Assembly: GCF_021018805.1 (NCBI RefSeq)
Contig: NW_026960607.1
Location: 4,156,501 to 4,220,500, forward strand
Direction: 5' to 3'
DNA length: 64,000 bases
Source: Prinia subflava
Lineage: Eukaryota > Chordata > Aves > Passeriformes > Cisticolidae
The position numbers and the translations under genes were made by a program. Under the pieces are notes generated by a model. The model was not told the DNA's origin. It did no database searches and saw nothing but the letters and a program-made list of their open reading frames with translations. Shown here in pieces: positions 38,560 through 48,917 of the stretch (position 1 is its first letter; every line of letters starts with the position of its first letter).

Positions 38560-41500
38560 AGGGGCCCTGCCTCTAGCCAGGAAGAGGCACGGGAAAACCG
38601 AGTCTTTTGGACTGTGTGGGTTCTATGGCCTGGCACATCAGAGCCACAGAAATATAAAGCTTTGGTTGACACCAGTTCTCAGTGTACCCTAATGCCGTCA
38701 GAACATGAGGGAGCAGAACCTATTTCCATTGCCGGGGTGACAGGGGGATCACAAGAATTGACTCAGTTAGAAGCCAAGGTGAGCCTGACCGGGAAGGAGT
38801 GGCAGAAACATCCAGTTGTGACTGGCCCAGAGGCTCCGAGTATTCTGGGCATGGACTATCTCAGGAATGGCTATTACAAAGACCCTAAGGGGTTCAGATG
38901 GGCTTTTGGAATAGCTGCTGTGGAGGCAGAGGGCATTAAGAAATTGAACACCTTGCCTGGATTATCAGAGAACCCATCTGCAGTAGGACTCCTGAAGGTA
39001 GAAGAGCAACGAGTACCTGTTGCCACCTCGACAGTGCATCGCCGGCAGTATCGGACGAATCGAGATGCTGTGATCCCCATTCACAAGATGATTCGAGAGT
39101 TAGAGAGCCAAGGGGTGGTCAGTAAAACCCACTCACCCTTCAACAGCCCCATTTGGCCTGTGCGCAAGTCTGACGGAGAATGGAGACTGACTGTGGACTA
39201 TCGTGGCTTGAATTAAGTGACTCCACCGCTGAGTGCCGCTGTGCCGGACATGCTGGAACTCCAGTACGAGCTGGAGTCCAAAGCAGCGAAGTGGTACGCC
39301 ACAATCGACATTGCTAATGCGTTTTTCTCCATTCCTCTGGCTGCAGAATGTAGGCCTCAGTTTGCTTTCACCTGGAGGGGCGTGCAGTACACCTGGAACC
39401 GACTGCCCCAGGGGTGGAAGCACAGTCCCACCATCTGCCATGGACTGATCCAGGCTGCACTGGAAAAGGGTGAAGCTCCAGAACACCTACAGTACATTGA
39501 TGACATCATTGTGTGGGGGAACACGGCAAGGGAAGTGTTTGAGAAAGGAGAGAAGATCATCCAGATTCTCCTGGAAGCTGGTTTTGCCATCAAAAAGAGC
39601 AAAGTCAAGGGACCTGCCAAGGAGATCCAGTTCCTGGGAGTAAAGTGGGAAGATGGGCGGCGTCAGATTCCCATTGAGGTCATCAATAAGATCACTGTGA
39701 TGTCTCCACCGACCAGCAAGAAGGAAACGCAAGCTTTCCTAGGCGCCATAGGCTTTTGGAGAATGCACATTCCCGAGTACAGCCAGATAGTGAGCCCTCT
39801 CTACCGGGTAACCCGCAAGAAGAATGATTTCCACTGGGGCCCTGAACAGCAACAAGCCTTTGCCCAGATCAAGCAGGAGATCGCTCATGCAGTGGCCCTT
39901 GGCCCAGTCAGGACAGGACCAGAAGTGAAGAACGTGCTCTACTCTGCAGCCGGGAACCATGGCCTGTCCTGGAGCCTTTGGCAGAAGGTGCCTGGTGAGA
40001 CTCGGGGTCGACCACTGGGATTCTAGAGTCGGAGCTACAGAGGGTCTGAAGCCAACTACACCCCAACAGAGAAAGAAATCTTGGCTGCCTATGAAGGAGT
40101 CCAGGCTGCCTCAGAAGTGATTGGCACAGAAGCCCAACTCCTCCTGGCACCCCGACTACCTGTGCTGGGGTGGATGTTCAAAGGAAAGGTTCCCTCTACC
40201 CACCATGCCACCGATGCCACATGGAGCAAATGGACTGCCCTCATCACTCAACGCGCCCGTATCGGAAACCCAAATCGCCCTGGGATTTTGGAGATAATCA
40301 CAAACTGGCCAGAAAGTGAAAACTTTGATCTCACAGATGGAGAGGAACAAGAGCAAGTGACACGTGCCGAAGAAGCTCCACCGTATAATCAGCTGCCAGC
40401 AGAAGAAACATGCTACGCTCTTTTCACTGACGGTTCCTGTCGCATTGTAGGGATGAACCGCAAGTGGAAAGCAGCCGTATGGAGCCCCACACGACAGGTT
40501 GCACAAGCCACTGAAGGAGAAGGTGGATCAAGTCAACTTGCAGAACTCAAGGCTGTTCAGTTGGCCCTGGACATTGCTGAAAGAGAGAAGTGGCCAAAGC
40601 TCTACCTCTACACTGATTCATGGATGGTAGCCAATGCTCTGTGGGGTTGGCTGGAAAGGTGGAAAAAGGCCAACTGGCAGCGTGGGGGAAAACCAATCTG
40701 GGCTGCTGATGAGTGGAAAGACATTGCTGCTCGGGTAGTCAAGCTACCTGTAAAAGTCCACCATGTAGACGCCCACGTCCCCAAGAGTCGGGCTAATGAG
40801 GAGCACCGAAACAACGAGCAAGTAGATCAAGCCGCCAAGATAGAAGTGTCAAAGATAGACCTAGATTGGCAACACAAGGGAGAGTTGTTCCTAGCTCGAT
40901 GGGCCCACGATGCCTCAGGTCATCAGGGCAGAGATGCCACCTATAAGTGGGCACGAGACCGAGGGGTGGATCTAACCATGGACAGCATTTCTCAGGTTAT
41001 CCATGACTGTGAGACATGTGCTGCAATCAAGCAGGCTAAGCGAGTGAAGCCCCTATGGTATGGCGGGCGGTGGTCCAAATACATGTATGGGGAAGCCTGG
41101 CAAATTGACTACATCACCCTTCAACAAACCCGCCAAGGCAAGCGCTACGTGCTGACCATGGTGGAAGCCACCACTGGATGGCTGGAAACCTACCCTGTGC
41201 CTCACGCTACTGCCAGGAACACCATCCTGGGCCTGGAAAAGCAAGTCCTGTGGAGACATGGCACCCCTGAGAGAATCGAGTCAGACAATGGGACCCATTT
41301 CAAGAACAGCCTTATAGCAGCCTGGGCTAGGGAACATGGCGTTGAGTGGGTGTACCATATTCCTTATCACGCACCAGCAGCCGGGAAAGTTGAACGGTGC
41401 AATGGCCTGCTTAAAACCACCTTGAAGGCATTGGGTGGGGGGACTTTCAAGAACTGGGAGATTAATTTAGCAAAGGCCACATGGTTAGTGAACACTCGAG

Positions 41501-41742
41501 GTTCCACCAACCGAGCAGGCCCTGCCCAGTCTGAGCCCCTGAGAACAACAGATGGAGATAAGGTTCCAGTAGTACACATGAGAGGTATGCTGGGAAAAAC
41601 TGTTTGGATTAATTCTGCCTCCAGCAAAGACAATCCCATCCGTGGGGTTGTCTTCGCTCAGGGACCAGGATGCACCTGGTGGGTGATGCAAAGGGATGGA
41701 GAGACCCGATGCATACCTCAAGGAGACCTTGTTTTAGGATGA
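38560..41742 (+). pseudogene. pol: ERVL pro-pol with two in-frame stops
   Basis: The sequence is in the same frame as gag after one TAG. Protease: ALVDTSSQC near 38660, where the usual DTG is DTS, then ILGMDYL. RT: SPFNSPIWPVRK, LTVDYRGLN, LPQGWKHSP and the active site YIDDII (about 39494-39511). RNase H: FTDGS, AELKA, YTDSW and a later Asp. Integrase: HDASGHQG with CETC zinc site, then QIDYI, ESDNGTHF and GKVERCNG for D,D-E. The frame is interrupted only by TAA at 39214-39216 and TAG at 40024-40026; the second corresponds to a Trp codon in the copy at 50421. No dUTPase and no env follow: 143 bases separate pol from the LTR. Confidence 0.9.
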
Positions 41743-41884
41743 ACTACCCACATCATGTGTCTGTACCCATATCTGTATGTATAGATGTATATAATTTAGG
41801 TCATGCATGTGTGTATATATATATATTTTAAAGGTTTAAATTCAATGTAATAGGTTGGTATGGAAAAAAATTCGGGGTGGATGA
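41743..41884 (+). other. ERVL pol-LTR spacer, no env
   Basis: A short AT-rich stretch with a (TA)n run at about 41812-41826. A weak purine stretch (GGAAAAAAATTCGGGGTGGA) before the LTR is the likely polypurine tract. Confidence 0.6.
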
Positions 41885-42677
41885 TGTTAGGGGTTAGATT
41901 TGGTTTTTTTTTTTTCTCTTCTCACAGAATTTTTTCCCATAAGTTTCCAAAAGCCTTGATGACTACTTAGTCAGAACAAAAAGAGTGCTTGAGGGATATA
42001 GCAGCACGAGGCTACACCTATTGTTTTTGAGTCCCTGGGAGTGTCCCTCAGAGGGGAGAGATGATGAGCTTTGGGAAAGGCAAAAAAGACAGATCTGGGG
42101 GAGGGAGAGGCACTCTTGCTCTCAGCGCCGAGGAGGACGGTCAGGCTGCCCTCTGCCTCTGCCTCGTGCTGGGAAATCTATCGTCATCTGCTGTGTACCC
42201 GGGAATCCTGAGCTCGCTTTCTCCAGCCTCCCCCCACCGCCGCTGCTTCTTCGGACCTTTGAGGCTCTCCTGCTACTCTGTAGCCCTGCACTGCCCAGCC
42301 CTGCCGGGACACCCCTGCTGCTCCAGCTGCCAGCGCAGACCTCATCTCATCCACCAGCCCGGGACTTTTCCTTCCTTCCAGTTCGGCCTCTCGGAGTCCT
42401 GCAGGGGCACCCAGATCAAACTGCTCTGGGCTTTTTTGTAAAAGAAAGCCCTCAAGGTTCTTGATTCTGTTTATTATTGATGCTGTAGTTGTTGTTTGTT
42501 TGTCGTTTTGTCATATATACTAGTAAAGAACTGTTATTCCTACCCCCATACCTCTGCCTGAAAGCTCCTTTAATTTTCCTTTTAATTGGAATAATTTGGA
42601 GGGAGGGGATTTGAATTCTCCATCTCTAGGGAGGTCCTGCCCCTTCCTAGCAGATATCTGTCTTTCAAACCAAGACA
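41885..42677 (+). mobile_element. 3' LTR of intact-looking ERVL provirus
   Basis: A 793-bp partner of 35800-36594, followed by the TSD ATTGG (42678-42682). See the 5' LTR entry for the comparison. Confidence 0.92.
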
Positions 42678-42682
42678 ATTGG

Positions 42683-42857
42683 TCAAGCCAACTGTCAATC
42701 ACCTTTCTCCTCCCACCTAGAAATATGTAAACAATGAAAGACAGTTAGCAAAACATGGCCAGTGTTTATAGTAGAAAGTGTGATAAGGTGAAATTTCTGA
42801 CTCCAATATGAAGAACATTACAGAAGGCTTAGAAAAGTCTTCATAACCAGGGTGACA
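42683..42857 (-). mobile_element. Class II ERV 3' LTR, U3 part
   Basis: Read on the minus strand from 42857: TGTCACCCTGGTTATG and on to a CCAAT-type element (GACCAAT) exactly at the ERVL insertion point. The purine tract AAAAAGGGTGAGA (42858-42870) lies directly upstream, as expected for the class II polypurine tract. Confidence 0.8.
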
Positions 42858-42870
42858 TCTCACCCTTTTT
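42858..42870 (-). promoter_or_regulatory. Class II ERV polypurine tract
   Basis: AAAAAGGGTGAGA on the minus strand, adjacent to the U3 start. Only about 75 bases separate it from the end of integrase, so there is no env. Confidence 0.7.
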
Positions 42871-42944
42871 ATCTTTAAAAAAAGAAAAAAGAGAAAAAGA
42901 AAAATGAACAATTTTTACAATGGAAAAAAATTGTACAGAGTTCA

Positions 42945-45714
42945 GTGATTATCCATGGAGGAATCATCAGAGCGATCACTCGCGTCATCTGTGTCCGAGT
43001 CATCGCCCAAGGATTCATCCATTTGATGACCTTCCGTCTGGTCACGGCCTCCACCTTGCCTATTGGCCGGATTCTGCCTCTGCTGTCGCAGGTCAGGACG
43101 GACACACTTTGAAGGTACCCAGCGTGCCCCAGTATCTGTGGACACGCACGTGGTACCCACGTCCCATAACGATCAGATCATAGGGTCCTTCCCATTGTTT
43201 GGTAACTAAATTCCGGACCCGAACCTTCGCTCGAGGCTGATGCGTGTCGTCTGAAGCCTGCAACGAGAGGAGGTGGTTTACAATCACAGGGTTACTTGAG
43301 TTCTGCGGAACTGTAAGGTAACTGATGGTGTACAATGTTTTGGCCAAGCGACTGTGTGGTGTTTCACCCTACATTCACCGTTTTTGCTTCTGGAGAACAT
43401 GCTTGAGAGTACCATGAGCACGCTCTACAATTGCTTGTCCTGTTGGAGAATGAGGGATGCCAAAGTTGTGATTCACACCCCGTGACTGTAGGAACTGCCG
43501 TACCTGTTGAGAGGCATGAGCAGGACCATTGTCGGTTTTCACGATGGAAGGTATGCCTAGTACAGCAAAAGCCTGCCTCCAGTGGGCAATGGCATGGCGG
43601 GCCTTTTCCCCAGTGTGAGCCGAAGCCCACATTGCAGAGGAGAATGTGTCCACCGTGACATGCACATACTTGAGCCGGCCAAACTCGGCGACCTGGGTGA
43701 CATCGGTCTGCCAAAGCTCCAAGGCCTTAAGGCCCCTGGGGTTAACCCCTGCCGGCAACGGCGCACCAAGGGCATGACAGTCATCACAAGAGTTGACAAT
43801 GTCACGAGCCTCAGTGGCCGTCAGGTGAAACTGCTTCTGCAGCGTATGCGCATTTTGGTGGAAAAACCCATGCGATGCCTTGGCCTGCGCGAGTGTGTCA
43901 GGCTAAGGAGCAACCCACGCTAGGTGAGCCAACTTGTCAGCCCTTGCGTTACCTTCCGCTACGAAGCCTGGCAAATTTGTGTGACTTCGAACGTGCAGAA
44001 CGTAATAGGGATGAACCCTGGACTGAATTGCACACCACAAGGTCTTCAGCAGATGAAACAAGGCAGGGTTACTGACTTCCTTCAAAACTGAATACCCTAA
44101 TCGCTGTGCAATGTCGGCAACATAAGCTGAGTCCGTGACCAGATTGAAGGGTGTTTGAGAAAATTTTTCAAATGCCATGACGGCAGCCCTTAGTTCAACC
44201 AGTTGGGCTGACCCGTCCTCATGGCCTTCCAAAATCTGCCATTTGGATCCATCCTTCCAGGTAACAATGGCTTTTCCTGTTTTGCCTGAACCGTCAGTGA
44301 AGACGGTGGGTCCTTGCACTGGCTCTTGGCTGTTTTTGGGTCGTAATGAAAATCGAGTATTTTTTGCCACTTGCAATAGCTTGTGGCTGGGCAGATGATA
44401 AGTGATCTGCCCTGAAAAACCCTCTAGAGCACTTTGCAGCGAAATGTTTTTCGCATAGCTCCAATCAAATTCCTCCCTCTGAACTGTGAGTATGATTTTT
44501 GAGGGATCTACACCCATCAATTGTAAGCAGCGTTGTCGGCACTTGATTATCAAGTGCACAATCAATTCAAACAATGCAGTTGCCGTCTTATGGGGCTGAT
44601 GAGGCAGAAAAACCCATTCCAAGATATGCAAAGGATCTGTCCAGTCATCATTCCATTGGCCAATGATACCTGTAGGATGTAAATCAGGAGTGGTGATGAA
44701 CGCAGTGACATCAATGGAAGGTTCAATACGGTATACCTGGTGAGCTAAAACAGCTTGCTGCACCTCCTCCAGCACTTTTTGTGCCTCGGGGGTCAATTGA
44801 CGAGGTGACTTTAAATCAGTGTCCCCTTTCAACAATTCAAACAAGGGAGACAGTTGTGCGGTGGTTAGTCCTAAGTAAGGACGTAACCAAGTGATGACAC
44901 CTACCAGCTTCTGAGCATCATTCAGTGTCTTCACCGATTGCACAAATTGCACCTCCTGGTGACGGATAGTCCGTTCCAGAATTTTGACACCTAAATATTT
45001 CCAGGGAGGTTGCTGTTGTACCTTTTCTGGAGCCACCTGCAGTCCATGTGAATGCAGAGCATTCAACAACTGAGGCTGTATCCTCAGCAGCTCATCCTTG
45101 GTGGGCGCAGCCACCAAAATGTCATCCATATAATGATAGACGTGAGCGTCAGGAAACTGCTTGTGGACTCCAGATAAGGCACGGGCCACATACCATTGGC
45201 ATAATACCGGAGAATTTCACATGCCTTGAGGCAAAAACTTCCATTGATATCTCTGTGCTGGTTCAGCATTGTTTATTGTTGGTACCGTGAAGGCAAATTT
45301 TGGTCTGTCATCGGGATGCAGAGGGATCGTAGAAAAACAATCCTTCAGATCCACGATGAGGACCGGCCAGTCCGCGGGAAGCATGGTAGGCGATGGCATG
45401 CCCGCCTGTAATGTCCCCATGCCTTCCATCACGGCATTGATTTTTCGGAGGTCTTGTAGCAACCTCCATTTCCCAGACTTCTTTTTGATGCAAAAGACAG
45501 GAGTGTTCCAGGGACTGGTAGATGGTTCCAGATGCCCCTGGTCCAACTGCTCCTGTACAAGTTTGCGAAGGGCGACTAGCTTGTCATGAGAGAGGGGCCA
45601 CTGATTCTCCCAGATGGGTTTGTCCACCAGCCACCGTAAAGGAGGCGTGGGACACTCTGTGCCCTTCATCACAGTGGCCCCCATTAAAAATCCGTGGTGA
45701 TTCGCACCCCCCAT
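42945..45714 (-). pseudogene. pol: Class II ERV pol: RT, RNase H, integrase
   Basis: One reading frame runs from about 45714 to 43160 with a few breaks. [31 protein letters not shown] and the active site YHYMDDILVA. RNase H: FTDGSGK, VELRA, VTDSAYV and GNARADKLAH. Integrase: an H-H-C-C zinc domain ending CDDCHAL, then WQTDVTQ, KTDNGPAH and AIVERAHGTLK for D,D-E, and a C-terminal GPYDLI..GRG / STDTGARWVP domain. Breaks: TGA 45217-45219 just after PQGM, TAG 43903-43905 before integrase, TGA 43375-43377 and TAG 43369-43371 after the catalytic core, and a one-base frameshift near 43150. Motif wording is betaretrovirus/class II. Pol would be expressed by a second -1 frameshift from pro. Confidence 0.9.
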
Positions 45715-46532
45715 GCAGCCAAAGCATCCCTCCCCCAGAGGTTCTTAGCAGTCTCCATAACATAAGGCCAAATCATGGCCGTCTGTCCCTCCGGGTTGGT
45801 GATGATCACAGGATTCTGGCTCACATAGCATTGCTTCGTTCCTCCTAAGCCCACGACAGGTGTCTGTACCAGGCTCAAAGGCCACTGCGGGGGCCAAGCC
45901 GCCAGGGAGAGAATAGTAACATCAGCCCCGGTATCTGGGAGGCCGCAAAGTTGAATCTCCAACGGCATTGCATCAGCCATGGACACAGTACACACAATCT
46001 CAGGACGGTCTTTGGTCAGGAGAACAGTCCAGTGGACTTGAGGTGACCCAGTAGAGCCAAAGCCGCTGTCACCTCGTGACCGGTCCTCCATCCTGGAAAC
46101 AGAAGACTTAAAAGGAACAAGTTGAGCAATACGGGTGCCTTTTGGAATAGTCAAAGGGGGGGTGGGTGTGGAGACCATCGCATGAATCTGCCCTGAGAAA
46201 TCAGCATCGATGAGTCCCGTGTGCACAATGATACCCTGAATGATAGCACTAGACCTTCCCATGAGGAAAGCACTCATGCCATCACCCAAAGGACCAAAGG
46301 CATCCAAGGGGACCCTGTGTATCTTGTCCGATTCTAGGAGGACAGATTCTGCTGTGCAGACGTCAACACCCGCTGAACCGCGGGTGCTGGCTGCAAGCCT
46401 GCTAAGCAGACCTCCATCGGTTCGGGCGGGGGCAGAGACACTTGTGTCTGAGCGCGTCTCTGCTTCGCGCTGCGTTTCGTGTTTCCCGACGCCAGAAGGG
46501 GATGGCCATTGACATGCACGGTCACCTTGCAA
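45684..46532 (-). CDS. pro: Class II ERV dUTPase-protease, 282 aa, intact
   Basis: All five trimeric dUTPase motifs can be followed: RGSAGVDV (51-58), MGRSS (91-95), [11 protein letters not shown] (106-116), RIAQLVPF (134-141) and GDSGFGSTG (154-162). The aspartic protease follows with [11 protein letters not shown] (catalytic Asp about 200) and WGRDAL (266-271). The true product starts within the gag overlap by -1 frameshift, not at its own ATG. dUTPase would keep dUTP low during reverse transcription, and protease would cleave Gag and Gag-Pol. The position between gag and pol in its own frame is the betaretrovirus arrangement. No stop interrupts it. Confidence 0.9.
   Translation of the reverse strand: MQGDRACQWPSPSGVGKHETQREAETRSDTSVSAPARTDGGLLSRLAASTRGSAGVDVCTAESVLLESDKIHRVPLDAFGPLGDGMSAFLMGRSSAIIQGIIVHTGLIDADFSGQIHAMVSTPTPPLTIPKGTRIAQLVPFKSSVSRMEDRSRGDSGFGSTGSPQVHWTVLLTKDRPEIVCTVSMADAMPLEIQLCGLPDTGADVTILSLAAWPPQWPLSLVQTPVVGLGGTKQCYVSQNPVIITNPEGQTAMIWPYVMETAKNLWGRDALAAWGVRITTDF
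45687..45693 (-). promoter_or_regulatory. pro-pol -1 frameshift heptamer G GAT TTT
   Basis: In the protease frame the end reads ACG GAT TTT TAA. Slipping back by one gives GGA TTT TTA ATG, which enters the pol frame exactly. It resembles the G-GAU-UUA type site used at pro-pol by betaretroviruses. Confidence 0.7.
46481..46487 (-). promoter_or_regulatory. gag-pro -1 frameshift heptamer G GGA AAC
   Basis: In the gag frame the minus strand reads TCG GGA AAC ACG. A -1 slip gives GGG AAA CAC GAA, which is the protease frame (GKHETQ). Sequence and phase match the classical betaretroviral gag-pro slippery site. A downstream pseudoknot was not tested. Confidence 0.85.
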
Positions 46533-47944
46533 TTATTTGCATAGTGATTTGGTTTTCTGCATCAAGCGCACAAAAACAAGGGGGCAGTGGTTTTCTGCAC
46601 TCTCTTCTCCTGTTTTTTCCTGGTTTTGGGACTGCCCTGCTGTTGCAGCCTGCCCTGAGGGACTATCCAAGCAGGCTGCATCACAGTGGCCACGGCTGGT
46701 TGTACAGCCATAGCCACAGGCGACTGCACAGCATCAGCCAAGGCAACCAACTTGCGGCTACATGTGCTTATCTTTGCACAGGCTTCTGCCATCTGAGTGA
46801 TGGACGGATCACTAGGAAGTGCGTCAATGATCCTCCTGCAGTCAGTATTGCAGTTGCCTCGGGCCAGGTGCTTAAGTAATACCTCCCTAGCCTCGGGATC
46901 ACCGACCTGCTTTTCCACTGCAGCAGTCAGCCTTCCTGCAAAATGCAGGAATGGCTCATCAGCTCCTCGAACAATTGTGGCAAACGATTCCTCTGGAGCA
47001 GCCATTGCTATGATCTGAACCAGAGCTGCCATGCCTACCTGCTGGCACTGCTCAAGCACCAAGGGCGCAAACCCAACTTGTCCATTGGCATCGGCATAAT
47101 TTCCAATGCCCAGCAGCTTATCGGTATTAACCGTGCGCCTGACATCAGTTGGGCCTAATGTGGCATTTTGCTGCACTGTGCTGTTTGCTAGCTGACTCCA
47201 TTTTAATTCGAAAATGTCATGTTCGACAGGTGGAAACAGAGCGCGAGCTAGACTCCGGATGTCGTAAGGTGTTAAAAGATGACCGTTGAAAAACCTGAGC
47301 ATCTGCATTACTTCACTAGACCCCAGGCCATATTTCCCCACCTTATCACGAAGCTCCATCAGGGCTTTCCAATGCAAAGGCTGGTGGGTGTTATGGGTAA
47401 CACCTGTTAGGACAGGGAAAGCCTGGAGACCTCCTGGTAGGGTGGCAGCACCTGCCACATCCCGTCCCGTGGGCTCCACAGGGACAGAGGCAGACACTTG
47501 GCTGGGGGCCAGCTGAATGCCAGACACCGGAGGTCCAGCAGCGTCAGAAACAACATCAGTAGAGCTAAAGAGCCTCTTTTCAGACTCCGGAGGACGATGT
47601 GTACACATGCATTCCTCCACTTCCTCCATCTTGACTCTAACCTCCTCCCAAAATCGCTTGTAGTCCTTCGGCCGCACTGTGACATTACAAGGGGGGAGTG
47701 TCCAGGTGGAGGATCCCAGAGCGCGGGGTCTCTTGGCCCTGGGAAGGGCCGGCCGGACCCCAGCTGCGACCCCACCCGTGCTGAAATTAAAAACTGTAGC
47801 GCCTGCTCCCATCGCAGGCGCAGCGCCGGTGGGAGGCTGCGGGGGCGGGCCCGCTGGCGCTGCCGCAGCCCCGGCGGTGCCTGTGCCCGCCGCAGCACGG
47901 GTATAGGGCTCTTCAGTAGGCGTAGGTTCCAATAGAACCCCCGA

Positions 47945-48220
47945 GCCCCGTGCAGGCAGATTACAATGTGCTGGGACGGGTGTGGCTGTCGGAGCTATCG
48001 CTCCACTGTGCGCCGTGGTCAAGGGCGCCTGCGCACTCAGCGCGGGGGGGGAACGGGGAGCGGGCACCGGCGCTGCCCGCGGGGCTGCGTCCCCGTCTCG
48101 CGCTGCGATCAACGGCGCAGGCGTGGTCAGCGCCGGGGGAGAGCAGGGAGCCGGCGTTGGCGTGGTTCGCGGAACTGCACCCTCGCCGCGCACCGTGGTC
48201 AGCATCGCAGGTGCGGCCAG
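47945..48220 (-). repeat. Three tandem about 90-bp repeats in gag
   Basis: The translated units of about 30 residues share a core of the kind APLxxAxxGxxAPxxxPVPAxxxxPA. They begin near PAMLTTVRGEG, PAPLIAARDGD and QAPLTTAHSGA. The region is GC- and CpG-rich. It lies in the Pro/Ala-rich linker between matrix and capsid. Confidence 0.7.
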
Positions 48221-48887
48221 TGCAGTGGGAGGGGAACCCAGGAAGGGAGTGGGGATCGGCAACGCTCCACCCTTGCCCGAGCCAGCCGCCGCCCTGTCCG
48301 GGATCCCGCCGAGTAAGGTTTCACCGAGGCTCCGCCGGCCAATAGCAGGCGGCAGCCCCCCTGAAAGGGAATGCACGGACTGCCCACCCAACAGGACGGG
48401 GGCCGGCGAAAAGCCGATACAGACCCTGCCTCCAGCGGCGCCCGCCCCCTGCACGCTCTGCAGAGGCGGCGCAGGCGCAGAGGCGCCCAAGGAGCCACCT
48501 TCGGCGCCCAAGTGGGGCGGCGCGGGGGGCGGCTCCACCCTTGAAGTACCCAGAGGATATGTCATGGAAGTTCCGCAGTTCGGGCAGAGCATGGTAATGG
48601 AATCATGCTCTACAAGGGGCGGGGCCCGCGCTGCTGGTTCCTCCCCGCCCGTCAATGCTGGGAAGGCTTGAATGGAAGGCTCTCCCATCCCCACTCTCCG
48701 GCGCTGTAATGAAGGAGTGGGCGGGGCCGGCCGTGACGGCCAGGGCGGGCTCAGGCTGAACTTGTTCCCCAAAAATTCGAAATCCGAATCGGAGAGGGAC
48801 AAATCTTCCAGCGCAGCAGCCGGAGGGGGAGGAAAAGAATCCTCCGACCTCGGAGACGGGGGATCGAGCTCGGACGGGAATCCCATG

Positions 48888-48912
48888 GCAGCAAAGTGGT
48901 ACGCCACAATGG
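48888..48912 (+). pseudogene. Outer ERVL pol, short piece left of solo LTR
   Basis: GCAGCAAAGTGGTACGCC matches the ERVL pol at 39283-39300 (AAKWYAT). It begins directly beside the class II gag start and continues, after the solo LTR and TSD, at 49711. Confidence 0.85.
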
Positions 48913-48917
48913 ACATC
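48913..48917. repeat. TSD ACATC of nested solo LTR, left copy
   Basis: ACATC is present on both sides of the solo LTR (48913-48917 and 49706-49710). In intact ERVL pol (39305-39316) the matching stretch is a single GACATTGC. Confidence 0.88.

Larger units (their letters stand above)
46334..48886 (-). pseudogene. gag: Class II ERV gag with one stop in zinc knuckle
   Basis: The ATG at 48886 (MGFPSELD) is chosen because upstream codons belong to the ERVL pol fragment on the other strand. The N-terminal about 400 residues are Pro/Ala/Gly-rich with three 30-residue repeats. Capsid begins around QAFPVLTG and includes PLHWKALMELRDKV and a major-homology-like block (VRGADEPFLHFAGRL ... REVLLKHLARGNCN). 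The nucleocapsid knuckle has C-x2-C-x4-H-x4-C spacing, but its third position is a TGA (46562-46564). The frame then stays open to 46334, overlapping pro. Apart from that stop, about 850 residues are readable. Confidence 0.85.

Noticed and set aside
42871..42944. env gene in the class II element
   Set aside because: Fewer than 80 bases lie between the integrase end and the polypurine tract. The element is env-less.
47498..48671. Several long plus-strand ORFs of 76-229 codons
   Set aside because: They are antisense to the Pro/Ala-rich class II gag. High GC and low stop density keep all frames open.
48887..48916. Upstream ATG at 48916 as the class II gag start
   Set aside because: The extra ten codons are the reverse complement of the ERVL pol fragment, so they are not part of gag.
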